In this document: positions 1 to 11,300 of the stretch, piece by piece | Position numbering within the stretch: position 1 is the first letter of the stretch | How the letters are laid out: the number at the start of each line of letters is the position of its first letter | NCBI GenBank assembly: GCA_000226015.1 | Contig: JH152696.1 | Coordinates: 281,519-322,342, forward strand | Direction: 5' to 3' | Length of the DNA: 40,824 bases | Origin: Mnemiopsis leidyi | Taxonomy: Eukaryota; Ctenophora; Tentaculata; Lobata; Bolinopsidae | The notes under the pieces: model-generated | The model's database searches: none | Told to the model about the DNA's origin: nothing | What the model saw: only the letters and a program-made list of their open reading frames with translations | Program-made: the position numbers and the translations under genes

Positions 1-2423
1 GGCGGTCGATACTGGGTTAGCGCTATTATTGGCTATAAACCCTTAGGATTTGATACTGCGTCGCGCTAAGGCTATATGCAGAGATCGAGAAATCGACGAG
101 TTTAGCCTCTAACAGTAACTGCACGGACCTTTTATAGTCCTCATTCTAAAACGTCTTAAACGTCTTAAACTCGTAAAACTTCTTAAACCTGTAAAACTTC
201 TAAAACCGCTCTGGAATGTAGCACTTTCTACTACTTGTTAACTAGTGTCGAAAGGTTGAAACGACTCTGGTCTGAAAGTCTCTGGGGAATATATACTTCG
301 TACAAAGTATCATATTATAATAATATCTATGTATAAGAACGAATTTTAGCTCTTACATCCCTTCCCTATCACCCTACAACCTTGATCTATTTCAAAAACT
401 TTTTGGTTATGGCAGAACAAATAAAAAACCACTACCTCACGTGCATGGTTTTATCGTGAAGGCTAAACAGCCGTTTTATTTTAATTTTAAATAAACACCC
501 AGGACGCCGGCTCAGCCTGATAATTGATTTTGGTTCGGTGATAATGGGACGACGAGACGCATAGACTTATAAACGCGAAATAGCCAATATTGAGCTCTAT
601 ATAATCATAAAAGATATTAGATATACCGTATCACAGTCTATGCCATGCAATAACATTTAAAGTAAATTTTGCCACTATTAAAGAAGCGTAGATTGGAACT
701 TCTAGTTCCCGCTAGATTTTTGAGCTTTAAGCAAGTTTTCTTAGTATTTGGTATCTAATTCTAGGAAGTTTTAGCTAGTATTTTGGCCATAAATATTCTG
801 TTTTGTTCTGGTACTGATAGGACCTTCACTCACTCACTGAATATAACGCAGCCTTAGCCAGTATCGATGGACGTCTATCGGCGTCGATAAATCAAGAAAT
901 AAGATCGCCGCACGATGAAAGAGTCAAAAGGTAAAATTTCAACTTTTAAATTTGAAGTGTAGTCTGCGCGCTGCCAGTACAACTACAACACTCAAACATT
1001 TTTCGGGATGTTGGATAATTATTAATTTATCTAAAAAATTTTTGAGTAGATGATATCCGTCTAACGTTCTAACGAAACTTTAGCTGCGTGAGTCGGGTAT
1101 CACCGCGACAAAAAAATTTAGAAGGACAACTTAATTTCAAGTTGAACCCAGAAAAGAGCTAGCATTTCAAATAAATATTATACTCTGACTCTTAGTTAAA
1201 ATTTGATCGGCATCATAAGAAATACTGACAGGTCGGAGTGTGGAAAAGAAAACTATAATCAACGTTAAACATTTCTGGCACTGACCTTTGTTGAAAACTT
1301 CTTGTACTTGGCGTTGCTAAAACCCTTGACTTGCTGAGAACACTCGTCCCAAGAAGTGTAGATACCGGGTTGTCTGCCTGCAGCAACAGCGTACCATCCT
1401 CCCTTTCGGGCTGCTGGCATTCTTTACTTTGGTAATTTCCGTTAAGGAGCTTTCTCACTTGTAAAAAGTTTTGTGTATTGTACTTGTAGGAAATTAGTCT
1501 CAAGTCATTCACCTTGGTGGGAAATTACATGGTTCAAAATTCAAATGTTTAGTGCCGCAGTTCACATAGCAAATATAGCAAATAACAAACTTAAAAATGG
1601 AAATTGTTGTTATCTCATAATCATAGTTATATGGTAATAAAAATAGCGCTGCCATTGCTAATATTTCGGCTATGAAATTTGGGGACAGTTTAACCAAAGT
1701 TCATTACTTGAGATACATTAATCTTAATTTAAATTAGCATTAGGTTTGCTTAATTTTTACTTTAAGCTTAATTTTTACTTTAAGCATTATCAAGCGTTGA
1801 CTTCTTCTAGTTTTGCCGTTAAAGATTTATAGATGTTCGCTAGTAAAGAGCAGTCAGGCAAGTGTAAGTCTAGTGCTATTGATATATTCTTCCACCTTCG
1901 CTATTTGACAGAATAGACATTTTATTTGAACATCCGTTTTTTACATCATAAGTGATATAAGCTACTTGAGTATGTACTACTACTACTACTAGGTTTTTAC
2001 ACAGAATTTTAAGTTTTTAAGTGGTGCACAGATTTTTTACAGAGAAATGTCAGAAAACCACTTACACACTAGCAGTATCTAACACGAGCAGTATCTAAGT
2101 GTTTAAGCAGTTTTGGACGACGCCCGGGTAACCGGGAATGGAATCTTTTACAATCGACGACTAATCGATAATTTCTGTCAGCCTGCCCACAAATATAGTA
2201 ATTTCTATATAGGTATAAGGTACAGACATAACCATTAAAATACTTATTTAGTAAATCAAGAAACGTTTGTTGAACGTAAACTTTAGTCGCATCATTTCTG
2301 CCACGACCGATCATTTTTTGTCAGTAGCTTGATCATGTCATGATTTTGTCATGATTTTGTCTCAGTATGACTTAGCATGATTTTATAGTTGAAATTAGCA
2401 ATGATGAAAATCGCAGCAGGAAG
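1..2423. other. Intergenic stretch, no supported gene
   Basis: I see no ORF with recognisable protein character here. The open frames on either strand are short, lack family motifs and have no convincing splice partners. Minor simple-sequence features are present: repeated CTTAAAC-type words near 155-200, a short TAC/ACT run near 1975-1991, and ATGATTTTGTC-type repeats near 2335-2385. The last few hundred bases probably include the promoter of the GPCR gene that starts at 2424, but I see no clear TATA box. Confidence 0.5.
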
Positions 2424-4133
2424 ATGGCGAATGGGCGAGAAATAGGGGATGTTGCAATTTCAGAGCATGGCAACATCTCGACAGTACATGAGCCAACACT
2501 CTTTCCTGTGCCACAAAATTCTACCTCTCATTGGGTATAAGTTCTCAAAATCTTTTAACTTTACAACTATTCTTTACCGAATGTATCTTAAATGTCAATA
2601 TCGAAATTACCACATTTCCCTCGAATGTCAACATTAACACACTCTTATTTCCCTCAAATGTCAACAAAATCATCGAAACACTGGTATTCCCCCAGATATC
2701 GACAGCGTTCAGCACAAGTTGGCTGCCGAACTATGACAAAGTTATCGGCAGCATTTTCTGGTCGTGTCTCCTGTTTGGTTGCCTAGCGAACACCCTGGAG
2801 ATGTTCTTCTTCTACAGAGACGTTTTACACCGAAGTACCAGAAGGGGGAGGCGAGAAAACAACCGTCTTTATTTCTCTCTCCTTTACCTACAGGTAGATG
2901 AGACAAACGGTAAATGGTAATACTAATAACCGGTAATTGGTAACATTACCACGCAGTTTCATGAATTCTTGTTACGGTTTTGTAGTTAGGACGTTAAACA
3001 GGTCGTTTTCTACAGGTAGCAACAATAGACGCCCTGATTTGTTATACCGCCTTCCCAGTAGCACTGTGCTATCTCCGAGATCGGCATCCAGGAATGTTTG
3101 GAAACCGCGTGTTTTGTGTGATATGGGGCTTCCTTTGGGAGATCATACCGTACATATCAGTGTATCAAATGGCGGTGATGGCAGTGTCCAGAGCAAGAAC
3201 TATCACCCTCCCTCTCAAACTGCTCAGTATCAAGACCATGGCTGTGTCTTTCTTCTGTTATCTCATCCTGTGCTGCACAAGCAAGATTGTCCCGCAAATT
3301 CTGCTGTACGATGTTAGATCCACCTACCCCTACGCTTCCTTCCACTTCAACAAGGACTCTCTCTATTGTTTCCTCTATCCGATGGGGGACTATTGGTTTA
3401 TCAGTTCGGTGCAATCCAGCCTCCAGCTAGGTCTCCCCGCTCCGGTTATAATTCTGAGCTGTGTTATCTGTTTGTGTGTGTTGGAGAAACTGCGGAGGAG
3501 ATGTAAGAAACTTAGTTATAATCAGGGGAGTTCTGGGAGACAGCCTGCAACAACCATCATCATTCTCAGGTAACTAAATTTCTCACCATCACCTAGGTTC
3601 ACTAGTCGTTCACAGGTGCAACGTTAAACGATCAGGTAGTAATCATTTTTCTCGCATCGAAAGCTTAATGCTAACACCTGGAATGTTACACCTGGAAGTG
3701 GAATTGAATTTTCAACTTATTCTATTTCTACAATCCAGTAGCTAGATCATACAGAAAAATATTCAGATTTTAACAGTCAGGACTAAATTTAAAGAATACA
3801 ATGATGAACAAATCCCACCCTAACAACCCCCTCTCTCTCTTTCCTAGCGCGGTGTACGTGACGTGTAACATTCCGGTTTTTCTCAACTACGTTCTCTACT
3901 CATTCACCTGGTTGGCGGGCAACAAATACACCAGCATGTACTCGAACACCTTCCTCTACTGGTACAGTTGGAGCCTAACCTTCGTAGTGAGTGTGGGAGT
4001 TAACTCCGCATGCAATCCTTTAGTCTTGTTCTGGAGATTGACAACGTTTAGAGACTGGGTGAAGGGTAGGTTTAGAATGATGGTGGAGCTGAGTCAACGG
4101 TTCAAGGCACTAGGCTTGTCCGGAGCTGGGTGA
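2424..4133 (+). CDS. Orphan class A (rhodopsin-type) G-protein-coupled receptor, four exons
   Basis: Predicted seven-transmembrane receptor of the plasma membrane; ligand unknown. Exons 2424-2534, 2696-2893, 3016-3569 and 3848-4133 join in phase to about 382 residues. The start at 2424 gives a 37-residue extracellular tail with two N-glycosylation sequons (NIS, NST). TM1 contains the GCLAN motif and TM2 an Asp in ATIDALIC. TM3 starts with Cys (about 137), which can pair with the Cys of DSLYC in the second extracellular loop. TM5 has LPAP followed by a basic loop, TM6 has CNIP, and TM7 has NPLVL with an amphipathic helix 8 (RDWVKGRF). The DRY motif is S-R-A (161-163) and NPxxY has lost its Tyr, so G-protein coupling may differ from the norm. 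Exon 1 is the least certain because it lacks a conserved domain; its phase and donor fit. A polyA signal follows at 4404. I cannot name a subfamily. Confidence 0.83.
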
Positions 4134-4403
4134 ACTTGTGGCTATTACAACAATACCTCCAACCCCTGACCGCAAACTTGGTGTTTGTTCAACTGCCGAG
4201 GCCCCAGGTTTGATGGGGTCAACATAATTGCATCATTGCCATACACAACTGCTATTAGAGTTCGAAAATTAGAGAGGTCGACAAGGACAGGGTTTTAATG
4301 TTTTATCTCGTATGTGACTTTTTACTTTTTTATGTTTAATTCCTGGAGATACGCTTATATATCTGTTTTTGATATCTTATATCCTTACTATCAGAAATTT
4401 TGA

Positions 4404-4409
4404 AATAAA
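4404..4409 (+). terminator. Polyadenylation signal of the GPCR gene
   Basis: A canonical AATAAA lies 271 bases after the GPCR stop codon on the same strand, and no other plus-strand gene lies nearby. Confidence 0.5.
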
Positions 4410-4956
4410 GCAATCGGTTGAAACAAAGAGATGATCTATATATGAAATTACTAGTTACTACAAATTAAATTAATCGTTCAAATCAAACCATAAACGAACG
4501 TCAAACCACAGATAATGGCATAGATTATATTTCATTTTGAAAGACCAATCTGATCACAATGGTTAAAAGTTGATTTTCTTGCCTTCAAGCGGCTAAACGA
4601 ACATTTTCTGAAGAAACAAAAAGTTCGTTATCTTGACCCAAAGTAAGCCTAAAAACTGATATTTATACAACCATCAACAACAAGCAACAAAGTTTTAGAT
4701 AAAAAACTTTCAACATTTTTTCTGAGTAGCTTGGGGACACGGACAGATTGTTTTCTGTAAAAGTGTTGTGGTGTCCACTCATCAAAATAAATTCAAACTA
4801 CAAACAAAACAACATCATCACGATGTGACTGGAAATAAAACCCATATTTTCAAAAATACATCATTCTAAGCATCATTACTCAAATTCTCACACTACAAGA
4901 ATCGATACATACATCGAAAAGATATTGGGGCAAATCACTAAACATATCATGCCAAT

Positions 4957-7900
4957 TTAACCGAGCTGATCACTGAAATCATGAGCGACGGGGTAAGTCT
5001 GAATCACATTTTCATTTTCATCGGGAATGGACGGAGCAGTCTGCAAGTCAGTGGGAGTAACAGGTTCAGCAGACATGGCCTTGAGAACGTTAATCCTGTC
5101 TCCCAACGTGTTATCCTCCCACTCTCCTGGATTGTCCACCTCCTTTACAAACTGATCGTTAGGCACTTGTGTCGGCCGAGCTGGTATCGGAGGTGCTGCC
5201 TTCTTCGGTTTGTTCCTCCGCAAACTGAGACTCAGGCCGCGTTTCTTTTTGGCGGGAACATCCGCCTCCGATCCAGTTAGGAACCTGTAAACCTCCTGAG
5301 TTCGGGCAGTCTCGTCCACATTGGAGTTGCTTCCTACTCCAAGGGTAGAGAGGACAGGGATAGGGGCGGAGTAGGACTGTTTCAGTTTACCAAGACTGAG
5401 TGCCACCTTGGGGACACTGATCCTCTTGATCTCCAGAGCCAACTCCTTCCACGTTTGAGTCCTCTCTTTGATCTCTATGTCCGGAAACAGAACGGTTTTC
5501 TCGTTTACCGTTATTTTACCTTTGTACGATATGAGAATTGGAAATTGCTGAATTTTGACGAAGTTAAAGAATCTCTTTTTGCTCCTTTCTGACATTTCGT
5601 CGAGGGCTTTGTGAGGCTCAGCAGACACAGTTCTCACATTCCTCTTACTGCCAAACTTAAATTTCTTGTCTCGCTTCGAGTTCTGGGCTCGTATTTCGAA
5701 TGCTAGTGGGTTAATGGACGATGAATCATCTAAATCATCGTAATCAGGCATCCCATCATCATCCTTTCTGTCTTCCCCCACGAAAAACTTTTGAATTTCC
5801 CGCCAAAACGTAGTTTCAAACCGTAATACAAGAGGAACAAGATTGATCTCCAGATGATGATTGATGATAATTCCACCGACTGGGTTATGTTGCTGACTGA
5901 GGTACACTCTGAGGCAATGTCTGTGGTTTAGATTTCCCCCGTCGTCGTTTCCGTCGCTCATGGGAAACAAGACGTTCTGAGGGTTGAGGTCGTTCTGAAG
6001 ATTTCTGATGCAAAAGTGTCCGAGTGTAAACTTGTGACCACTAGAGAAATCTGGACTTTGATCTGCTTCGTTGGAGGACGCTGTGCTGTAAACTGTTCTG
6101 GAGTAAGCGAAACCTCCTTGAATGTTGACCTCCATAATTGGAACCTGTCCACATTCTCCGGTGAGGGTCCAACTAGCATCGTCGATACAGATCTCATTCT
6201 TCCTCACCTCCATTAGCTGGTCTTCCACCTGGTCTTTATAGATAGCACCCTCCTTTGTCTTGAATTCTTTGAAAGCGCTGATTGTCATCCTTAATCTTAC
6301 CCTCTTTTTGTTAAGTTTCTGCTTTTCCGCCTCTAGAGCCCTCTGTGTTTTGTCAATTCTATCAGGGTTTGGAACACCTAACACGTTCAAGTCGTACAAA
6401 TGACGTTCCATATCTTTGATTCTGGCTATCGACTCTCTGACCTCCTTCTGATATGCAGCGATAGTTTTCCTCGCTTCTTCTTCCCCGGACCTCATGAGAC
6501 TAAAAGCATGCAAGAGCCGACCAATGGAGGATCTCTTGGAGCCCTCGGTTCTAAGCAGCAGGTTGTTGACACAGTCAATAATCATCTTGTACTGATGCGT
6601 GTTAGTAGCCACCTCAAGACCTTTGTGTCTTAAGGAAAACGCAGAGAGCAAATCACTGGAGTACATGTTCTCGGCAGTATACTGCAAATCTTCGGTCGAA
6701 CTGTGGGAATCCTCGATTGGCTGCGAGCCAAACGAGACAAAAGACAACAAACACCCACAGCGAGACACGATTCGCTGAAGCTGAGTGGCACACTGCTTTG
6801 TATCAAACTTATAAACCTCCCTAACAATACCCTTCAGACTCTCCTCCTGTTCTTCGAAATCGTTCATGATACTCTCAGGAGAATCGGGGTCCTGAGTGGA
6901 ATTATACCTACCTCTCTTGGCGGTGATCATACTCTCATCCAGCCAGGGGATACTGCACTCTGGTGCCTCGTCCACGGTTGCGAAATACTGGACATGCTCG
7001 ACAATGCAGGTCCAGGAGAACTTTGAGAAGAACTCTCCACCCCGTAGAACGGGCCAATGTTCCGTACCCAGCACCTGACACTTCCCTGTTGTTAGCATGA
7101 TGAAACCGTTAAGTTCCGGACCCTGCATGGCCAGCTGACCGTTTGTCATCTGTATAGACCACTGTCGTGTCTTGATGTCACTATCTGAACAAGCTTGTTC
7201 GGCAGCAAGTTTCTCTTTGGAAGAGGATGATTTGTCGTCACTGGTAACAATTGTGACCTGGTCTTCGTCAAACTGGGACAGCAAATCGTCGTTTGATTGG
7301 TTGGGAGAGCACTCAAAGATAAGAGTTCCTCGAGGAGATTTCTTGGTGCCTTCACCCTCTAGGCTTATCGTCTTAAGAGCTTCTGAAGACAGATCTCGTT
7401 TTAGAGCCCGCGTGTTTTCGTACTGCTCGATAAATGCCAGAATAAGAGTGCGTGTGTCGATGTTGATGCTAGCTTTAACGTCGGATATAACGATCCAGTG
7501 TGTGTAGAGTTTGCTGTCCCTGGAGTTAGTACTGTTGAGGGACTCTGTACTGAGGGACATTTCCCCTCTTTGTCTATACTCCACTTCGTTTATAGAGAAA
7601 AGGAAGTGCTCCGGGGAACGCTGGTTGGGATCTCTGTCATAATCGCTTTCTGACATACTGTCCAGACTGCCCATCAAGGTCCCCTCTATGTCGTGGAAAT
7701 GAGCAGAACATTTTTCTGTGCTCCAGACAGCACGGGGCCGTCGGCTAAGAGTTACGTACTGTACATTTCCTTCTGAATCCAGCTGTTCTATTGGAGGCCA
7801 TGGTACTAGAGCCAGCTTGTGAGTCATTGACAGTTCTCCAGATTGCATCGTTATTTTTGCTCCTGCTCTTTTTCGATAAGATGACCAAATCTCAACTTCA

Positions 7901-8369
7901 GCCTTATCAAAGTCCGTTTCGAAATGAATTTTACGGTAGTGTCTAGTCAGTTTTTTCTTGGGTGGTTTAAGATTTTTCCAAAGTGATCCTTTAAATACGG
8001 GCCTTGATACGGTTCCTATGACGACGGAGGCCCAAGTGTCCAACCATTTTAAAGTGTGACTATACAAATTTACCTTGGGATAACGGTTCGACTCTGAGTC
8101 AGTATCAGCTTTGGCGAACTTTACCGATATATCAAGATCCAAGTTGAGGGACCGGAAATTCTTAAAAGAATCCCACGGTTCCTCCTGAGGTTTAACAAAC
8201 TTCGGATCGTAGGGAACACAAGACCAGTGATCGTTAGGTAAGTTGTTGGGAGTCCTCCACGACATTCCCACGCCTAGAGACATCCGGGGCAGAGTCACTA
8301 TCTTACATTCTCCATATTTGCTCTCTGAGTTGTTCTTAATCACTGTGTCCCCGTCAAATGTCAGCTGGC
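4957..8369 (-). CDS. BLTP2: BLTP2 terminal exon (about 1,137 codons)
   Basis: This single 3.4-kb exon encodes the C-terminal half of BLTP2, roughly residues 1221-2357, while the N-terminal half is split over 25 small exons. It carries SVSRPVFKG-like and NLKPPKKKL motifs, a WPP motif (VPWPPIEQ) that recalls the WPPW domain of the FMP27 relatives, the EHVQYFAT motif, and a charged coiled coil around residues 1850-1935. The Golgi-localisation/Apt1-like end follows. After the usual basic tail (AKKKRG and RRNKPKK) there is an extension of about 70 residues. It contains a proline-rich PPIPARPTQVP segment that looks like an SH3 ligand and is not in the human protein as I remember it. The acceptor at 8370 joins exon 25 in phase. 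Confidence 0.93.
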
Positions 8370-11300
8370 CTGATGGTCGATGGAGAGGTCAATTCAATGT
8401 TTACAAAAACCCGTGATATGGTTTAATTTTAAACACTTTTAGGTGGTATAACATTTATTCAGCTTATCAAATACATCCTATCAGGTGTTACTGAATGAAG
8501 TGTAAATTCAAAAATTCTCCGAATCAAGGCAGAACGATGATTTCTTAAATTAAAGAAGTGTTTCTGAGAATGCCCTACCGTTAGTCCATTTAAAAGTGAA
8601 GCCGTTTGAACAGAGACTCAAATATTCAGAATTCTTGAGAGGTTCACGTTCTCCCAGTGCCTTCATAACGAACACTTGGGATCGCAGTTCGAAACTTCCT
8701 CTCATCAGATTTCTACATTTGTCCCAAAATGGAAGTAAAGGAGATGGATCTCGAGATTTCTGAAAAATATCTGTTAGTTTTTTGATGGGAAGCGGCAAGT
8801 AAACTACTATACAATCGTCATTCAGCAAAATACAAAAACGGTTAAGTCATTGTGGTTTTAAGTGTACCTTGGTAACTTTATCGAGACATTGCCCGAAGAA
8901 CTGATAGGAGGGTTCCAGACAAGGGCCCCAGGACATCTCCATGGCGTGTGTGTCTGCCAGATAGTTCCAATGGTTAAGAAAATTGACGATAGCCACCAAG
9001 CACTATGAAAGTTGAAGTGCTTCTCGAACAATAATGCCGCTAAATATCATGAGGAACAGAACTTGCAAAAAAACTGTTTAGGGACTTTGACTTACCAAGC
9101 GTAAGATCGTAGAAATATTTTAAAGGATTCATTCCACGAGCCAGCTCAAAATTCTTCCACGGTTTCCGGAGGAAAACTTTGGTTTTTCTTATAGCATGAT
9201 TCGGGGACACTGCTTCAGCTCCACAAATAATACCTGAAACACAAAGTGGGCTAAAAGTCATACGCTAAATTCAAATTTCACGAGTTATTTTCAAAAAGTT
9301 TAGTTTCAAGAATGCAAGAGATATAAAATTATCATCCGTACGCTGGTTTCGGATGACAGATGGTCTGATTTATGAATTTAAATTAAAATTGTTCTAAATA
9401 CTACAACTTTTATTTATGATTTGCTTATCATTTATTCTATATGATTAATTCACTAAACTATATATTGATTATTAACAAAGATCTTTAAAACATGCTATTA
9501 AAAACATGCCATTCAGGATAGCTACACTTTCTTCGTGTCGTTTGCGAAACGAGCAAATTCATTATAGCAATATTTTTTCTCATCTTTAGCTACTTAAATT
9601 GTCACTCCAGGTTAATGATTACTTTGATTAGTAGAAATGTAATAATTCTGAGTGTTGTCATAATTTCAAACTAATATCAATTAATAGCCTTACTTCGCCA
9701 AAGCCCATTATTATGGATAACCGACGAGTGACGACCGTTTGTTCTGCATGTATAACTAATCCATTTACCATCTCTGCTTTTTACAGAAGGTACTTCTGCT
9801 ATAAGCAAGATCAGGGATTGAGATAAAGGACCGAGTTAATCGTTGCTTCAGCTACTCGTGATGCTTATTGACAAGAATAGGACAGGGCAATTCAGTGGTT
9901 TATAGATCCTATTAACCTTAAACAACCTCAAAATGGAAAATTAATCTGTGAAAAGTTGCTAACTATTTGTCAACGACCAAAAACAACAACCAACAAAGCG
10001 TGATCTTAAAATTGAACATATTATAGAATATTATTCAGTTTTTTAGGAGTGATTATCGTAGGTCAAGGAATCATATCTGGATGAAATACAGTTCTGAAAG
10101 TAACTCTCTGCTCTGGAGAGTTTTTATCGCACTTCTTAAAAGATAAAGTTTGATTAGCACCATCAACAGTCAAACACACCCCTAGAGAAGCATTAGACAG
10201 TTGTTTGGTCAGGAGAGAATAGTGGAACCTCTGATTTCCTTCCTGTCTATGGCAGAATCCCAACTTTGGAGGGGTCCACCCGAAGTCAAAACATTTCTGA
10301 CTGCCCCATCTTAGTTCAAATCTCTTGGTGAATCTTATCTTCTCAATAAACGGCCTGTCAATTTGACAAGGGAGTAACTTGAAGACTTCTCCTTCCACAA
10401 TCACACATTTCTCACCGAACATAAGCTCTACGGCGATATGAGTCTTAGAGGAGAAACTCTCAATTATTGGGTCCATCAAGTTTTCCCTTATCCACTCGTA
10501 ATCTCGGTCACATTTTAAGTCTCGGATTAGTTCTTTGTTTTCACTTACAGCCCATTCGTTAGCTTGCTCAGTAGAAAAGCCAGGCCTACCTTTTAAAAAC
10601 TCTGCAAACTGCTCCTCATTGAAAAAAGATTTAGCGACAGTCACGATATTATTTGTCTCTGATGCCCTGACTCTGTTCCCATGAAATTCAGGTTTCCGGG
10701 AAGCAGCGAAGTGAAGGCACCGCGAACAAGGAACTCCCCAGATCTCCCCGCCACACATCAGGTTCTTCAGGGATATCTCCACATTCTCACCTCCCCACCC
10801 CACCAAACCTTTCCCGAAATAGCCCACCTCCTCCAACCTCCGCCTTGTCATGAGAAAAGCGCCACCAAGGATACCCGGACTCTTCCAGGGAGACGTGTGG
10901 CAGGTTGTGTTTACCACCCAGATCCAGTTTAGATATGGATCGTAACCTAGACCATGTCCGTCATAGTTCCAGTGTATCATTTTGAAGGTTTCTATAAAAT
11001 CAAATACTGGAGCAACAATAGCCTTATAGTTTCGGTCGGTGATGTCCAACAATGGCTCAAGGAATCCTTGTCTCATCTCAACATGACTATCAAGGAGAAG
11101 AACAGTATCACCTCTGGCCTTCTTCACGGCAAACAGTCTACTATAAATCAACCCTCTGTTTCTCTCAAATCTGAAGTACCTCACAGAGACAGTGAACTGT
11201 GAAACAAGTGGTTCAACCCTCTCCAGATCGGGATACGCGCTAAAGTTACTCGCATCATCCACCAGAATCACCTCCCTGAGGTTGTGGGGTGGTATAGCAA

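Noticed and set aside
1213..1697. Two minus-strand open frames upstream of the GPCR
   Set aside because: Short, without motifs, splice partners or signal features; likely chance.
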